The notes: generated by a model not told the origin, from the sequence alone. A stretch of 64,000 bases of DNA from Amycolatopsis saalfeldensis (GCF_900110575.1 NZ_FOEF01000002.1:372001-436000), one strand, 5' to 3'; counted from the stretch's first letter, positions 33,935 to 42,463 are shown. Program-made: numbers and translations.

Positions 33935-34174
33935 CCTCCGCCGCGGTCGGCAGCCGCAGCGCGTGCTCGGACGCGCTGCCCGGCATCGTCGGCCGGGGTG
34001 AGTGCCTGGTTGGTGACGGTGAGGTCGCCCTTGGCGCAGGTCGGCGTCGAGGCGCAGCATGGCGGCGGCCCAGTCCGTGTACAGCTCCCGGGCGTGCGGG
34101 TCGAGCCCGCGGAACGCAGGAATCGGTGCGGCCGTGGTCAAGGTGGCCCACTTCGTCCCCCTCAGCAGTGGCAT
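33935..34174 (-). pseudogene. Remnant of an MmyB-like XRE regulator
   Basis: Three frames of the minus strand carry successive pieces of the MmyB ligand-binding domain: RGLDPHARELYTDWAAAMLR in one, KGDLTVTNQALTPADDAGQ in the second and GSASEHALRLP in the third. In intact proteins these occur in this order with about 50 more residues between the first two; the HTH domain is gone. This is frameshifted and internally deleted, so it is not functional. Confidence 0.7.
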
Positions 34175-34224
34175 CGACAGTCCGCGATTTGTCGGGACGG
34201 CCCTATACTCGGCTCCGATCAGCT

Positions 34225-34557
34225 ATGACGACTTCAGCCGAGCCTTCGCCCGACGAGCTGCTTGACGTGTTCAAGGCACTCGCCAACCCCGTGCGTCTCC
34301 AGCTGCTCCAGTGGCTGCGGGAGCCCGAACGGAACTTCCCCATCGAGGACGGGATCGCCGACCCGTACGAGGTCGGGGTGTGCGTGAGCCACATCCAGGC
34401 CAAGACCGGGCTCGCGCAGTCCACGGTGTCGGCCTACCTGTCGGTGCTGCAGCGGGCGGGCCTGGTCCGCGCCACCCGGGTCGGGAAGTGGACGCACTAC
34501 CGGCGCGACGAGGAGCGGATCTCCTGGATCGTGGCCGCGCTCGGCCACTCGCTCTGA
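34225..34557 (+). CDS. ArsR-family transcriptional regulator
   Basis: 110 residues: DELLDVFKALANPVRLQLLQWLREPE, then VCVSHIQAKTGLAQSTVSAYLSVLQRAGLVRATRVGKWTHYRRDEE is a winged helix of the ArsR type. The classical CVC metal site is absent. A -10-like TATACT (34204-34209) is 15 bp before the ATG, so the leader is very short. An 8-bp-arm dyad follows the gene, before the F420-type oxidoreductase that it probably controls. Confidence 0.9.
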   Translation: MTTSAEPSPDELLDVFKALANPVRLQLLQWLREPERNFPIEDGIADPYEVGVCVSHIQAKTGLAQSTVSAYLSVLQRAGLVRATRVGKWTHYRRDEERISWIVAALGHSL

Positions 34558-34575
34558 CCCTCGCCGAAGACTCAT

Positions 34576-34599
34576 ATCGAAGTTCTGCGATACTTCGAT
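34576..34599. promoter_or_regulatory. Candidate ArsR operator (ATCGAAGT-N8-ACTTCGAT)
   Basis: Perfect 8-bp arms, 8-bp spacer, 31 bp before the start of the LLM oxidoreductase and 18 bp after the ArsR stop. Confidence 0.6.
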
Positions 34600-34630
34600 C
34601 CGTCGGGTCACCCACCGGGCTGGAGGAGAC

Positions 34631-35512
34631 ATGGGCGCGATCGGCGGAATGGACCTGGGGCGTTTCGGGATCTGGACGTTCGACTTCGAGGAGCAGCCGG
34701 CGAGCCGGATGCGGGACTCGATCCAGGAGCTGGAGGGCCTCGGCTGGCCGGCGTTCTGGATCCCGGAGCGGGACGGGCGCGAGGCGATGACCCACGCCGG
34801 GTTCCTGCTCTCGGCCACCGAGCGGATCCGGATCGTCAACGGCATCGCGAAGATCTGGTCACGCGAGCCGCGCTGGACCCAGGGCGCCGCCGTGCTGCTC
34901 GCGGACGCCTACCCCGGCCGGCACCTGGTCGGCCTCGGGGTCGGCGACGCGCGCCCCGGCGTGAAACCGCTGGAGGCGATGGCCGGATACCTCGCCGAGC
35001 TGGACGCCACGACCAGCGCCAACCCGCGCCCGGAAGCCCCGATGCGGCGGCTGCTCGCGGCGTACGGGCCGAAGATGCTGCAGCTGGCCGCCGACCGCGC
35101 CGACGGGGCGCACACCTATCACGTGACCGTGCGGCATACCGCCCAAGCCCGGGAAGTGCTGGGAGACAAGGCTTTCCTCGGCGTCGAGCACGCGGTGCTG
35201 TTCGAGACCGACCCGGACCGGGCGCGCGCGATCGCGCGGGAGCACCTGCACGTGTACTTCACCCAGCGGTACAACATCGCCAAGTTCCTGCGCCTGGGCT
35301 ACACCGAGGCCGACCTCGACGGCGGCCGCGGCAGCGACCGGCTCGTCGACGACCTCGTCTTCTGGGGCGACCTCGACACGATCACCCGCAAGCTGAACGA
35401 GCACCTCGACGCCGGCGCCGACCACGTCGGCATCCAGGTGATCGGCACCGAGCCCGGCGGATCGGCGATGCCGCAGTGGCGCCGTCTCGCCGAAGCCCTC
35501 CTGCCCGGCTGA
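34631..35512 (+). CDS. LLM-class F420-dependent oxidoreductase
   Basis: 293 residues with a luciferase-like TIM barrel: GRFGIWTFDFEEQPASRMRDSIQELEGLGWPAFWIPERDGREAMTHAGFLLSATERIRIVNGIAKIW, GRHLVGLGVGDARP and LRLGYTEADLDGG. This resembles the MSMEG_2906/TIGR03620-type subgroup of probable F420-dependent oxidoreductases. GGAGGAG lies before the ATG. Probably regulated by the upstream ArsR protein. Substrate unknown. Confidence 0.88.
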   Translation: MGAIGGMDLGRFGIWTFDFEEQPASRMRDSIQELEGLGWPAFWIPERDGREAMTHAGFLLSATERIRIVNGIAKIWSREPRWTQGAAVLLADAYPGRHLVGLGVGDARPGVKPLEAMAGYLAELDATTSANPRPEAPMRRLLAAYGPKMLQLAADRADGAHTYHVTVRHTAQAREVLGDKAFLGVEHAVLFETDPDRARAIAREHLHVYFTQRYNIAKFLRLGYTEADLDGGRGSDRLVDDLVFWGDLDTITRKLNEHLDAGADHVGIQVIGTEPGGSAMPQWRRLAEALLPG

Positions 35513-35517
35513 TCGGC

Positions 35518-35919
35518 TCAACCGGCGTCGTAACGGTCGCGGGCGCTCTCGATCTCCCCATGGTGGTCCGTGACCCATTGGGCGAGCGCGTGGACGATGG
35601 CGCGCAGGCTCTCGCCCAATGGCGTCAGCTGGTACTCGACGCGCGGGGGCACCTCGGCGTAGACGGCCCGGGAGACCACCCCGTCGCGTTCCAGGTGGCG
35701 CAGAGTCAGGGTGAGCATGCGCTGGGAGACGCCCGGAACCCGCCGGTGCAGGGCGCAGAACCGCAAGGGGCCGCCGCTGAGGATGCCGATCACCAGGACC
35801 GACCACTTGTCGCCGATCCGGTCGAGGGTCTCCCGGAAGCTCCGGCCGTCGTCCGGCCAGCTCTCGCACGGGTGCGGAGTGGTGGCCTGGTCAGGATCAG
35901 CGGTGTGCTTTGCGTACAT
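35518..35919 (-). CDS. HxlR-family transcriptional regulator
   Basis: 133 residues. HxlR/DUF24 winged helix: CESWPDDGRSFRETLDRIGDKWSVLVIGILSGGPLRFCALHRRVPGVSQRMLTLTLRHLERDGVVSRAVYAEVPPRVEYQLTPLGESL. The single early Cys (CESW) is at the position used for redox sensing in this family. Divergent from a VOC-family gene with a perfect dyad between them. Confidence 0.9.
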   Translation of the reverse strand: MYAKHTADPDQATTPHPCESWPDDGRSFRETLDRIGDKWSVLVIGILSGGPLRFCALHRRVPGVSQRMLTLTLRHLERDGVVSRAVYAEVPPRVEYQLTPLGESLRAIVHALAQWVTDHHGEIESARDRYDAG

Positions 35920-35961
35920 CAAAGTGCCTTTTGTGAGGTCATCGCCACATCCCTATGGTGG

Positions 35962-35982
35962 GGTTACGTACCGATCGTAACC
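35962..35982. promoter_or_regulatory. HxlR operator (GGTTACG-N7-CGTAACC)
   Basis: Perfect 7-bp inverted arms with a 7-bp spacer in the 78-bp divergent region; GTTAC/GTAAC arms are like known HxlR sites. Confidence 0.7.
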
Positions 35983-35997
35983 AAGCCAAGGAGTGAC

Positions 35998-36522
35998 ATG
36001 CCGGTCCAGCGTCTCAACCACGCCGTGCTCCACGTCCGCGACGTCGCGCGCAGCGTCGCCTTCTACGCCGACCTGCTCGGCTTCCGCACCGTCTTCAGCC
36101 TCCACGCCGACGGCGACCAGGTGCCCGAGGGCGCGTTCCTGCAGGCCGAGGGCTCGACCAACGACCACGACCTGGCCTTCCTCCAGGTCGACGGCCCGGC
36201 TTCCCCGCAGGGGCCGAGCCGACGACCCGGGCTCGCGCACCTGGCCTGGGAGGTGGACACCCTGGCCGAGCTGAGGCGGATCCGCGGCAAGCTGGTGGAG
36301 ACCGGCTCGCTGGCCAACGAGATCGACCACGGCACCACGAAGTCGCTGTACGTCAACGACCCGGACGGCCTGGAGTTCGAAGTGTGCTGGCTGGTGCCCG
36401 CCGACCGGACCGACGGGGTGGAGCGCGAGGCCTTCACCCCGCTCGACCTCGACGCGGTCATCGCCCAATACGGCGCCGACCTCCCCGGCGGGACCGGCGT
36501 GTCCGCTCCGGCCCGTCGGTGA
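35998..36522 (+). CDS. VOC-family (glyoxalase/extradiol-like) protein
   Basis: 174 residues with two beta-alpha-beta-beta-beta modules. Metal ligands are plausible at His in RLNHAVLHV, His in GLAHLAWEVD and Glu in GLEFEVCW, the type I extradiol/glyoxalase H-H-E pattern. AAGGAG precedes the ATG. Probably controlled by the divergent HxlR regulator and used for detoxifying aldehyde or quinone compounds, which is inference. Confidence 0.88.
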   Translation: MPVQRLNHAVLHVRDVARSVAFYADLLGFRTVFSLHADGDQVPEGAFLQAEGSTNDHDLAFLQVDGPASPQGPSRRPGLAHLAWEVDTLAELRRIRGKLVETGSLANEIDHGTTKSLYVNDPDGLEFEVCWLVPADRTDGVEREAFTPLDLDAVIAQYGADLPGGTGVSAPARR

Positions 36523-36531
36523 ACGCCGTCC

Positions 36532-36666
36532 ATGGCTGACGACACTGGCCCACTGGTGATCATGGGCGGAGAACCGGACGGCTACTGCGACCCGGACACG
36601 GGGGCCTGCATCCTGCCCGGCTCCGGCCAGAGCGCCGACGAGTCGGCCGGGCCCTCGCCGCACTGA
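36532..36666 (+). CDS. Putative small protein (44 residues) with CDPDTGAC motif
   Basis: The frame starts 9 bp after the VOC stop and encodes MADDTGPLVIMGG, then YCDPDTGACILPG, then an acidic tail. Codon usage fits the genome, but no ribosome-binding site is obvious. It might be a small metal- or thiol-active protein or a peptide precursor. Not confirmed. Confidence 0.4.
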   Translation: MADDTGPLVIMGGEPDGYCDPDTGACILPGSGQSADESAGPSPH

Positions 36667-36723
36667 TCAACGGCGGGCAGCCCCGTCGGCTCGAAGCACC
36701 CACGGCGGGCCTCCGCCGATCCT

Positions 36724-36741
36724 GTACCTACTAGTATGTAC
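36724..36741. promoter_or_regulatory. TetR-like operator GTACCTACTAGTATGTAC
   Basis: An 18-bp palindrome, one mismatched pair only, 21 bp before the DUF4865 start. The type (TAC..ACTAGT..GTA) is common for TetR regulators. No regulator gene is adjacent. Confidence 0.6.
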
Positions 36742-36762
36742 GAGACGAAACGGAGGCCCGCC

Positions 36763-37347
36763 TTGCACGCCATGCACTACGAGATCACCCTGCCCGCCGA
36801 CTACGACATGGAGGTGATCCACCACCGGGTGCGGACCCGGGGGCCGCTGCTGGACCACCTGCCGGGCCTCGGGCTCAAGGCCTACGGGGTGCGGGAGCGC
36901 GGCGTCGACGGGTCGGAGCTGAACCAGTACTCCCCCTTCTACCTCTGGCACGACCCCGCCGGCATGCACGCTTTCCTTTGGGAGGGCGGGTTCCGCGGCA
37001 TCATCGACGACTTCGGCCGTCCGCCGGTGCAGCACTGGACCGTGCTGGCGTTCGAGCCAGGGCCCGCGTTCGGCACCACGCCGCGCGCGGCCGGGAAGCG
37101 CACCGAGCTGGTCCCCCGCGAGACGCGGCCTGCGGACGTCGTCCGGCCGGAGCTCGAGGCGTTGCGTGATCATGCGCGACGCGACGGCGTGCACTCCACG
37201 GCCCTGGTCATCGACCCGCGTGCGTGGGAGCTGGTGCGGTACACGCTGTGGCAGGACACCGCGCCGGCCGAGGACCCGGTGCGGTACCGCGTCGGGCACG
37301 TTTCGGCGCCGGAACTGGCCGCGCTGGAGCATGGTCAACAGTGGTGA
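36763..37347 (+). CDS. DUF4865 family protein
   Basis: 194 residues from TTG with GGAGG 6 bases upstream; an ATG at 36772 is the alternative, and the ATG at 36736 lies inside the palindrome and is rejected. MHYEITLPADYDMEVIHHRV, GLGLKAYGVRERGVDGSELNQYSPFYLWHDPAGMHAFLWEGGFRGIIDDFGRPPVQHW matches the DUF4865 pattern, a ferredoxin-like fold of unknown function. It precedes an SDR gene by 37 bp, probably one operon. Confidence 0.8.
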   Translation: MHAMHYEITLPADYDMEVIHHRVRTRGPLLDHLPGLGLKAYGVRERGVDGSELNQYSPFYLWHDPAGMHAFLWEGGFRGIIDDFGRPPVQHWTVLAFEPGPAFGTTPRAAGKRTELVPRETRPADVVRPELEALRDHARRDGVHSTALVIDPRAWELVRYTLWQDTAPAEDPVRYRVGHVSAPELAALEHGQQW

Positions 37348-37384
37348 AGTCTCCTACGGTGGCCAGTACGGCCGAAGGAGGACG

Positions 37385-38182
37385 ATGACACGCTTGCACG
37401 ATCGCCGGATCCTGGTCACCGGTGCCGGTTCGGGCATCGGCCGGGCCACCACGCTGCGGCTGCTTTCGGAGGGCGCGCGGGTCGTGGCCACCGACATCGC
37501 CGTGGACGGCCTCGCGGGCACCGCCGAACTCGCCGATTCCGAGCCTGAGTCCAAGGCGGGCCTGAAGACCTTGCCGATGGACGTCGGCGACGAGCAGTCC
37601 GTCGCCGACGTCACCGGGGAGGCGATAGCGCACCTCGGCGGGCTCGACGCGCTCGTCAACGCCGCCGGCATCCTGCGGGCCTCGCACACCCACGAGACGT
37701 CGCTGGAGTTCTGGAACCGGATCATCGCGGTCAACCTCACCGGCACGTTCCTCGTGACCCGGGAAGCGCTGCCCGCGCTGATCGCCGCCGGCAGGAGCGT
37801 GGTGGTGAACTTCAGCTCCACCTCGGCCAGCTTCGCCCACCCGTACATGGCGGCCTACTCCGCCAGCAAGGGCGGCATCCAAGCACTCACGCACTCCTTG
37901 GCGCTGGAGTACGCCAAACAGGGCGTACGCGTGGTCAGCGTCGCGCCGGGCAGCGTCAAGAGCGGCATCACCGACAGCGCCGCCACCTGGATGCCCCAGG
38001 ACGTCGACTGGACGCTGTTCGGCCGGCTGCTGCCGATCCTGCCCACCGACGTCACCGCCGACATCGGCGCGCCGATGGCCAGGCCGGAGGCAGTCGCGGG
38101 CGTCGTCGCCATGCTGGTGTCGGACGACGGGGAGTTCATCACCGGCACCGAGATCCGGATCGACGGCGGCACCCACACCTGA
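37385..38182 (+). CDS. Short-chain dehydrogenase/reductase
   Basis: 265 residues. Classical SDR: cofactor motif TGAGSGIGRA, NAAGILRA, catalytic Ser in FSSTSASF and YxxxK in YSASKGGIQ. AAGGAGG is unusually close to the ATG. Likely NAD(P)-dependent alcohol or ketone conversion. Probably co-transcribed with the DUF4865 gene under the palindrome operator. Two decayed genes follow. Confidence 0.92.
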   Translation: MTRLHDRRILVTGAGSGIGRATTLRLLSEGARVVATDIAVDGLAGTAELADSEPESKAGLKTLPMDVGDEQSVADVTGEAIAHLGGLDALVNAAGILRASHTHETSLEFWNRIIAVNLTGTFLVTREALPALIAAGRSVVVNFSSTSASFAHPYMAAYSASKGGIQALTHSLALEYAKQGVRVVSVAPGSVKSGITDSAATWMPQDVDWTLFGRLLPILPTDVTADIGAPMARPEAVAGVVAMLVSDDGEFITGTEIRIDGGTHT

Positions 38183-38187
38183 CCCGG

Positions 38188-38606
38188 TCAGCCGGCCAGC
38201 GCCGTGCCGTCCGCCTCGCGGGCAACCGCCAGCATGGTGTCCTCGGCGCGGCTCACCAGGTGGGCCGCCTCCCCCAGCCACTGCCGGGCGCCGGGTGAAT
38301 CGGCCATCCGCGAATAGCCGCTCATGAACGGTTGCCCGTGCCCCGCATCCCGGCCAGGTGCCAGGTCCGTTGGACGGCGAGGCCGTCCACCGGGAGGACG
38401 GCGAACGAGAACACGTCGTCCACCAGCAGCCCGAGCACCGCCCACTCGGCGTCCTCGCAGCCGGACACCATCGGCCAGCGGCCGCGGATCCGCACTCCGC
38501 CGGACTCCCGCACGCCCCGGCCCGCCGGGATGCCCGATCTGAAGCACAACGCGTGCGGGTCGGCGAAGACCTCCCGCGTCCCGACGCCGCAGCCGGCGGC
38601 GATGTC
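38188..38606 (-). pseudogene. Fragment of an acyl-CoA-dehydrogenase-like flavin monooxygenase
   Basis: Minus strand: AAGCGVGTREVFADPHALCF, ESGGVRIRGRWPMVSGCEDAEWAVLGLLVDD and RTWHLAGMRGTG are the middle domain of HsaA/HpaB-like enzymes; the frame stops there. The last piece, SRMADSPGARQWLGEAAHLVSRAEDTMLAVA, is in another frame and belongs to the C-terminal helical domain. The N terminus and about 100 internal residues are missing. It abuts another broken gene head to head. Confidence 0.75.
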
Positions 38607-38608
38607 CG

Positions 38609-39218
38609 GGCGACATCGTGCTCACCTCGGCCGGTGCCCAGCACGGGCTCGCCCGCGCCCGGGCCGTGCGACTTCGAGTTCCTCTGCGGCTCCTACCGGA
38701 TGGAGCACGGCCCCGTGCCGCAGTACCTCCGCGTGCTGCCCGGCCTCATCGCCGTCTCCCCGGGCTACGAGCGCCGGCCGAACTGCTCAAGGCCGAGGTG
38801 GGCCGGGACCGGCCGGGCGGCGGGGCGACGCTGCGGTCATTGCTGGACCTGGTGCTGGTCCAGGTACTGCGGCAGTGGCACGAGACGCTCCCGGCCGCCG
38901 GCGATCGCCGCCGCACTGCGGCAGATCCACGAACACCCGGAGCACCCGTGGACCGTCGCCGGGCTCGGCGAACTCGCCGGGCTGCCGCGGACCGCGTGCA
39001 CCCGGCGGTTCACCGAGCTGGTCGGCCAATCCCCGATGCGGTACCTGACCGGCTGGCGGCTCGGGCGCGGCGCGCGGCTGCTGCGGGAGACCGACGCGTC
39101 GCTGGCCACGATCGCCCGCCAGGTCGGGTACTCGACCGAATTCGCCTTCGCCGGCGCGTTCCGCCGTGAGTACGGCGTCGCCCCGGGCCGGTTCCGTCAC
39201 GCGCCGTCCGCGTCTTGA
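38609..39218 (+). pseudogene. Frameshifted AraC-family regulator, 5' truncated
   Basis: Pieces in alternating frames: GDIVLTSAGAQHGL (cupin), CDFEFLCGSYRMEHGPVPQYLRVLP, LKAEVGRDRPGGGATLRSLLDLVLVQVLRQW, and an intact AraC HTH pair (WTVAGLGELAGLPRTACTRRFTEL ... ATIARQVGYSTEFAFAGAFRREYGVAPGRFR). The 5' end is absent. At least three frame changes are needed. The intact paralogue at 47239 shows the expected full layout. Confidence 0.8.
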
Positions 39219-39866
39219 TCAGCGGCGTGGCACCGGCGTGAACTCCGCGAGGTCCGGCAGCGGCGGCACCGGGCGGGCGTAGGCGTCCGCGGCGAGCATC
39301 CCCTCCGGCGGGCGCGACGTCCGCCGGCCCAGTTCGTCGAGCACCTCGCGTTCCGTGCGGCCCCGCATCAGCAGTAGCACGAACGGGTCGGCGTCGAGCA
39401 GCCACGACACCTGGAACGAGAGCGCCGCGGCGTGCCGGCAGGGCAGCTCCCAGCCGGGGCAGTCGCACTCCGGGTCGAGGTCGCCGATGCCGGGCAGCAG
39501 GCCCACGTCGTCGGCCAGCTCCGGCGGCAGGTCGCGGTCCAGCAGCGCGGCCAGGTGGGCCGCCCGGTCCGCGGCGCGGCCGAGCAGCAGCTCCCAGTCC
39601 GTTGTGGACAGTTCGGCCAGGCGCAGGGCGGTGCGGTACGGGCCGCCGCCGGTGTCGTCCACCGTCGCCGCGATCCGGCCGGGGCTCACCGCGATCGGGC
39701 CGACCAGTCCCGCCACCGCGTACCCCCGCCCGCGGCGCAGCTGCCGCTGGTCCAGCGCCGTGTCCTCCATCGCCTGCAGCCACGCGCGGCCCCACCAGGA
39801 ACGCGCGAACGGACCCCGTCCGGGACGTGCCGGAAACGCGGGGAAGCCCCGCACCCGCTCGGTCAT
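39219..39866 (-). CDS. SWIM zinc-finger protein
   Basis: 215 residues. SWIM motif CDCPGWELPCRHAAA (CxCx6CxH) at about residue 137, with the preceding RSWWGRAWLQAMEDTALDQRQLRRGRGYAVAGLV typical of SWIM partners of SNF2 helicases. Its ATG overlaps the helicase stop (ATGA), so it is translated with it. The pair is common in actinobacteria; its function is not established but probably concerns DNA or RNA metabolism. Confidence 0.9.
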   Translation of the reverse strand: MTERVRGFPAFPARPGRGPFARSWWGRAWLQAMEDTALDQRQLRRGRGYAVAGLVGPIAVSPGRIAATVDDTGGGPYRTALRLAELSTTDWELLLGRAADRAAHLAALLDRDLPPELADDVGLLPGIGDLDPECDCPGWELPCRHAAALSFQVSWLLDADPFVLLLMRGRTEREVLDELGRRTSRPPEGMLAADAYARPVPPLPDLAEFTPVPRR

Positions 39867-42364
39867 CCGTGCCTCCTCAGCTGCACCAGCTCCGCCAGCT
39901 CGTCGTCGGACAGCTCCGTGAACGCCGCTTCTCCCCCGGTGAGCACCGCGTCGGCCAGCGCCCGTTTCTCCCGCAGCATCACCGCGATCCGGTCCTCGAC
40001 GGTCCCCTCCGCGACGAGCCGGTGCACCTGCACCGGCCGGGTCTGCCCGATCCGGTACGCCCGGTCGGTCGCCTGGTCCTCGACCGCCGGGTTCCACCAG
40101 CGGTCGTAGTGCACGACGTGGTCGGCGCGCGTGAGCGTCAGCCCGGTCCCGGCCGCCTTGAGCGAGAGCAGGAACACCGGCACCGCCCCGTCCTGGAAGC
40201 GGCGCACCAGCTCCTCCCGCTGCCGCACCGGTGTTCCGCCGTGCAGCAGCTGTGCGCCGATCCCGCGCGCGGCGAGGTGGCGCTCCAGCAGGCGGGCCAT
40301 GACCACGTACTGGGTGAAGACCAGCACCGCGCCGTCTTCGGCGAGGATGGTGTCCAGCAGCTCGTCGAGCAGCTCGAGCTTCCCCGACCGGCCGGACAGC
40401 GGCGTGTCGCCGTCTTCGCGGAGGTACTGCGCCGGGTGGTTGCAGATCTGCTTGAGCGCGGTGAGCAGCTTGACGATCCGGCCCCGTCGCGCCATCCCGT
40501 CGGCCGCGCCCACCTCCGCCATCAGCTCCCGCACCGCCGCCTCGTAGAGCGCGGCCTGCTCGGTGGTCAGCGACACCGGCCGGTCGGTCTCCGTCTTGGC
40601 CGGCAGCTCGGGCGCGATTCCCGGGTCGGACTTGCGCCGCCGCAACAGGAACGGCCGCAGCAGCCGGCCGAGCCGCTCCGCTGCCGCCGGGTCCGCGCCG
40701 GACTCGACGCGTTTCGCCCACCGTTCGCGGAATTCCGCGTGCGAGCCGAGCAGGCCCGGTGTCGTCCAGTCGAGGATCGCCCACAGCTCCGACAGCGTGT
40801 TCTCCACCGGGGTGCCGGTCAGCGCGACGCGAGCCGAGGACCTCAGCTGCCGCAACGTTTTCGCCGTCTCGGAGCGGTGGTTCTTCACGTGCTGGGCCTC
40901 GTCGGCCACCAGCAGGTCCCACTCGATCGCGGCGAGCGGTTCCGGGTCCGCGCGCAGGGTGCCGTACGTGGTCAGGACAAAGCCGTCGAGGTCGTCCAGC
41001 GACCGCTCGCCGCCGTGGAACCGGCGCACGTCGGCACCGGGCGCGAACCGGTGGATCTCCGCCTCCCACGTGCCCAGCAGCGACGCGGGGCAGACCACCA
41101 GCGTCGGGCCGCCGCCGCGGTGCAGGTGCAGCGCGATGAGCGTGACGGTCTTGCCGAGCCCCATGTCGTCGGCGAGGCAGCCGCCCAGCCCGAGCGCGGT
41201 CACGGTGCTCAGCCAGCGCAGGCCGCGCAGCTGGTAGTCGCGCAGCGTCGCGACCAGCCCCGGTGGCTGCTCCCCCGGCTCGGGAACCCGGGAAAGCCGT
41301 TCCCGCACCGTCTCCAGCCAGCCGCCGGTGACCACTTCCACCGGCTCGCCGTCGACTTCCGTGGTCCCGGCCAGCACCGCGCCGAGCGCGTCGACGGCGG
41401 TCAGCGGCTTCAGCGTCCGCTGCCGGGCCCGGTCCGCCGACGCCGGGTCGAGCAGCACCCAGCGGTCCCGCAACCGGACCACCGGACGTCGCGCCTCGGC
41501 CAGCTCGTCCAGCTCCGCCGCGCTCAGCACCGCGCCGCCGAGCGCGAGCTGCCAGTCGAACTCCAGCACCCGGCCGCCGCCGAAGAACGACGGCACGTCG
41601 CCGGGCTCGTCCCCGGCCGCCACCACGGCGCGCGCGGTCAGGCCCGTCAGCTCGGCCGGCCAGTGCACGCTGATACCCGCTTCGGCGAGGCGTCCCGCGC
41701 CGGCGGACAGCAGCTCGCCCACTTCTTCGTCCCCGAGCGGCAATTCGGACGGCACCGCTGCCGACAGCAACGGTGCCAGCGGCGGCCACGCCTCCGCGGC
41801 CCGGCGCAGCGCCAGCACTACCTCGTGGCGTGCCTCCTGGTCCCCCGACTCCCACAGCCGCGCGGCGTCCACCAGCGGCTCCGCCCCGCCGTGCACCTGC
41901 ACGACCGCGCGGAACCGGCCGCCGGCCAGGTCGTCCGCCTCCACCCGCAGCGACACCCGGACCGCCAGGCCCGCGACGTCGCCTAAAAACCGCAGCAGCA
42001 ACGGGTACGGCTCGGGCAGGCGGGTGTCGTCGCCCGGCACCGGGGCGGCGTGGGCGTGCGGTGGCATCGCTTCGGCCAGCCGGCGCAGCCAGCGGTCCTC
42101 GGCCGGCTCCAGCGGGCCCGTCCACCCGGCTTCGCGCAGCCGTATGCCGGCTTCCGCCGCCACGGCCCAGAAAACCGCGGACGGGTCGTTCTCCGGTGGG
42201 TTCGCCAGCAGCACCGGCACCGCGTCGGCGACGGGCAGCCGGCGTGCGGGCACCTCGCGGACGCCGTCCGCCAGCACCAGCCGCACCGTCCCGGCGGCGC
42301 CGGGACCACCGGGGTCACCACCGTCCGGATCCCAGAAAACGACCTGGCCAGGCTCCACGATCAC
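39863..42364 (-). CDS. SNF2/Swi2-family DEAD-like helicase
   Basis: 833 residues from GTG. The N-terminal 360 residues form an actinobacterial SNF2-N domain. ATPase motifs: GCLADDMGLGKTVTLIAL (I), LVVCPASLLGTW (Ia), DEAQHVKN (II), ALTGTPVENTLSELWAILD (III), VLVFTQYVVMARLLE (IV), SLKAAGTGLTLTRADHVVHYDRWWNPAVEDQATDRAYRIGQTRPV (V-VI). A DNA translocase rather than a strand-separating helicase. Coupled to the SWIM protein downstream. An intergenic of 99 bp separates it from a divergent TetR gene. Confidence 0.92.
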   Translation of the reverse strand: MIVEPGQVVFWDPDGGDPGGPGAAGTVRLVLADGVREVPARRLPVADAVPVLLANPPENDPSAVFWAVAAEAGIRLREAGWTGPLEPAEDRWLRRLAEAMPPHAHAAPVPGDDTRLPEPYPLLLRFLGDVAGLAVRVSLRVEADDLAGGRFRAVVQVHGGAEPLVDAARLWESGDQEARHEVVLALRRAAEAWPPLAPLLSAAVPSELPLGDEEVGELLSAGAGRLAEAGISVHWPAELTGLTARAVVAAGDEPGDVPSFFGGGRVLEFDWQLALGGAVLSAAELDELAEARRPVVRLRDRWVLLDPASADRARQRTLKPLTAVDALGAVLAGTTEVDGEPVEVVTGGWLETVRERLSRVPEPGEQPPGLVATLRDYQLRGLRWLSTVTALGLGGCLADDMGLGKTVTLIALHLHRGGGPTLVVCPASLLGTWEAEIHRFAPGADVRRFHGGERSLDDLDGFVLTTYGTLRADPEPLAAIEWDLLVADEAQHVKNHRSETAKTLRQLRSSARVALTGTPVENTLSELWAILDWTTPGLLGSHAEFRERWAKRVESGADPAAAERLGRLLRPFLLRRRKSDPGIAPELPAKTETDRPVSLTTEQAALYEAAVRELMAEVGAADGMARRGRIVKLLTALKQICNHPAQYLREDGDTPLSGRSGKLELLDELLDTILAEDGAVLVFTQYVVMARLLERHLAARGIGAQLLHGGTPVRQREELVRRFQDGAVPVFLLSLKAAGTGLTLTRADHVVHYDRWWNPAVEDQATDRAYRIGQTRPVQVHRLVAEGTVEDRIAVMLREKRALADAVLTGGEAAFTELSDDELAELVQLRRHG

Positions 42365-42463
42365 GGCCTTCAGCTGCCCACCCCCGTAGTTTCCGCACGT
42401 TGTACTATGACGATACCAGAACTCTGTACAGCGTACGAGGAAGCGGCGGGCAGAATGTCCGGG

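Noticed and set aside
36736..36762. ATG at 36736 as DUF4865 start
   Set aside because: The codon is inside an almost perfect palindrome upstream of a good ribosome-binding site for TTG 36763.
39219..42125. Very long minus-strand frame across helicase and SWIM genes
   Set aside because: Its first two thirds are Arg/Gly/Ala-rich shadow sequence of the SNF2 gene; only the last part is the SWIM gene.
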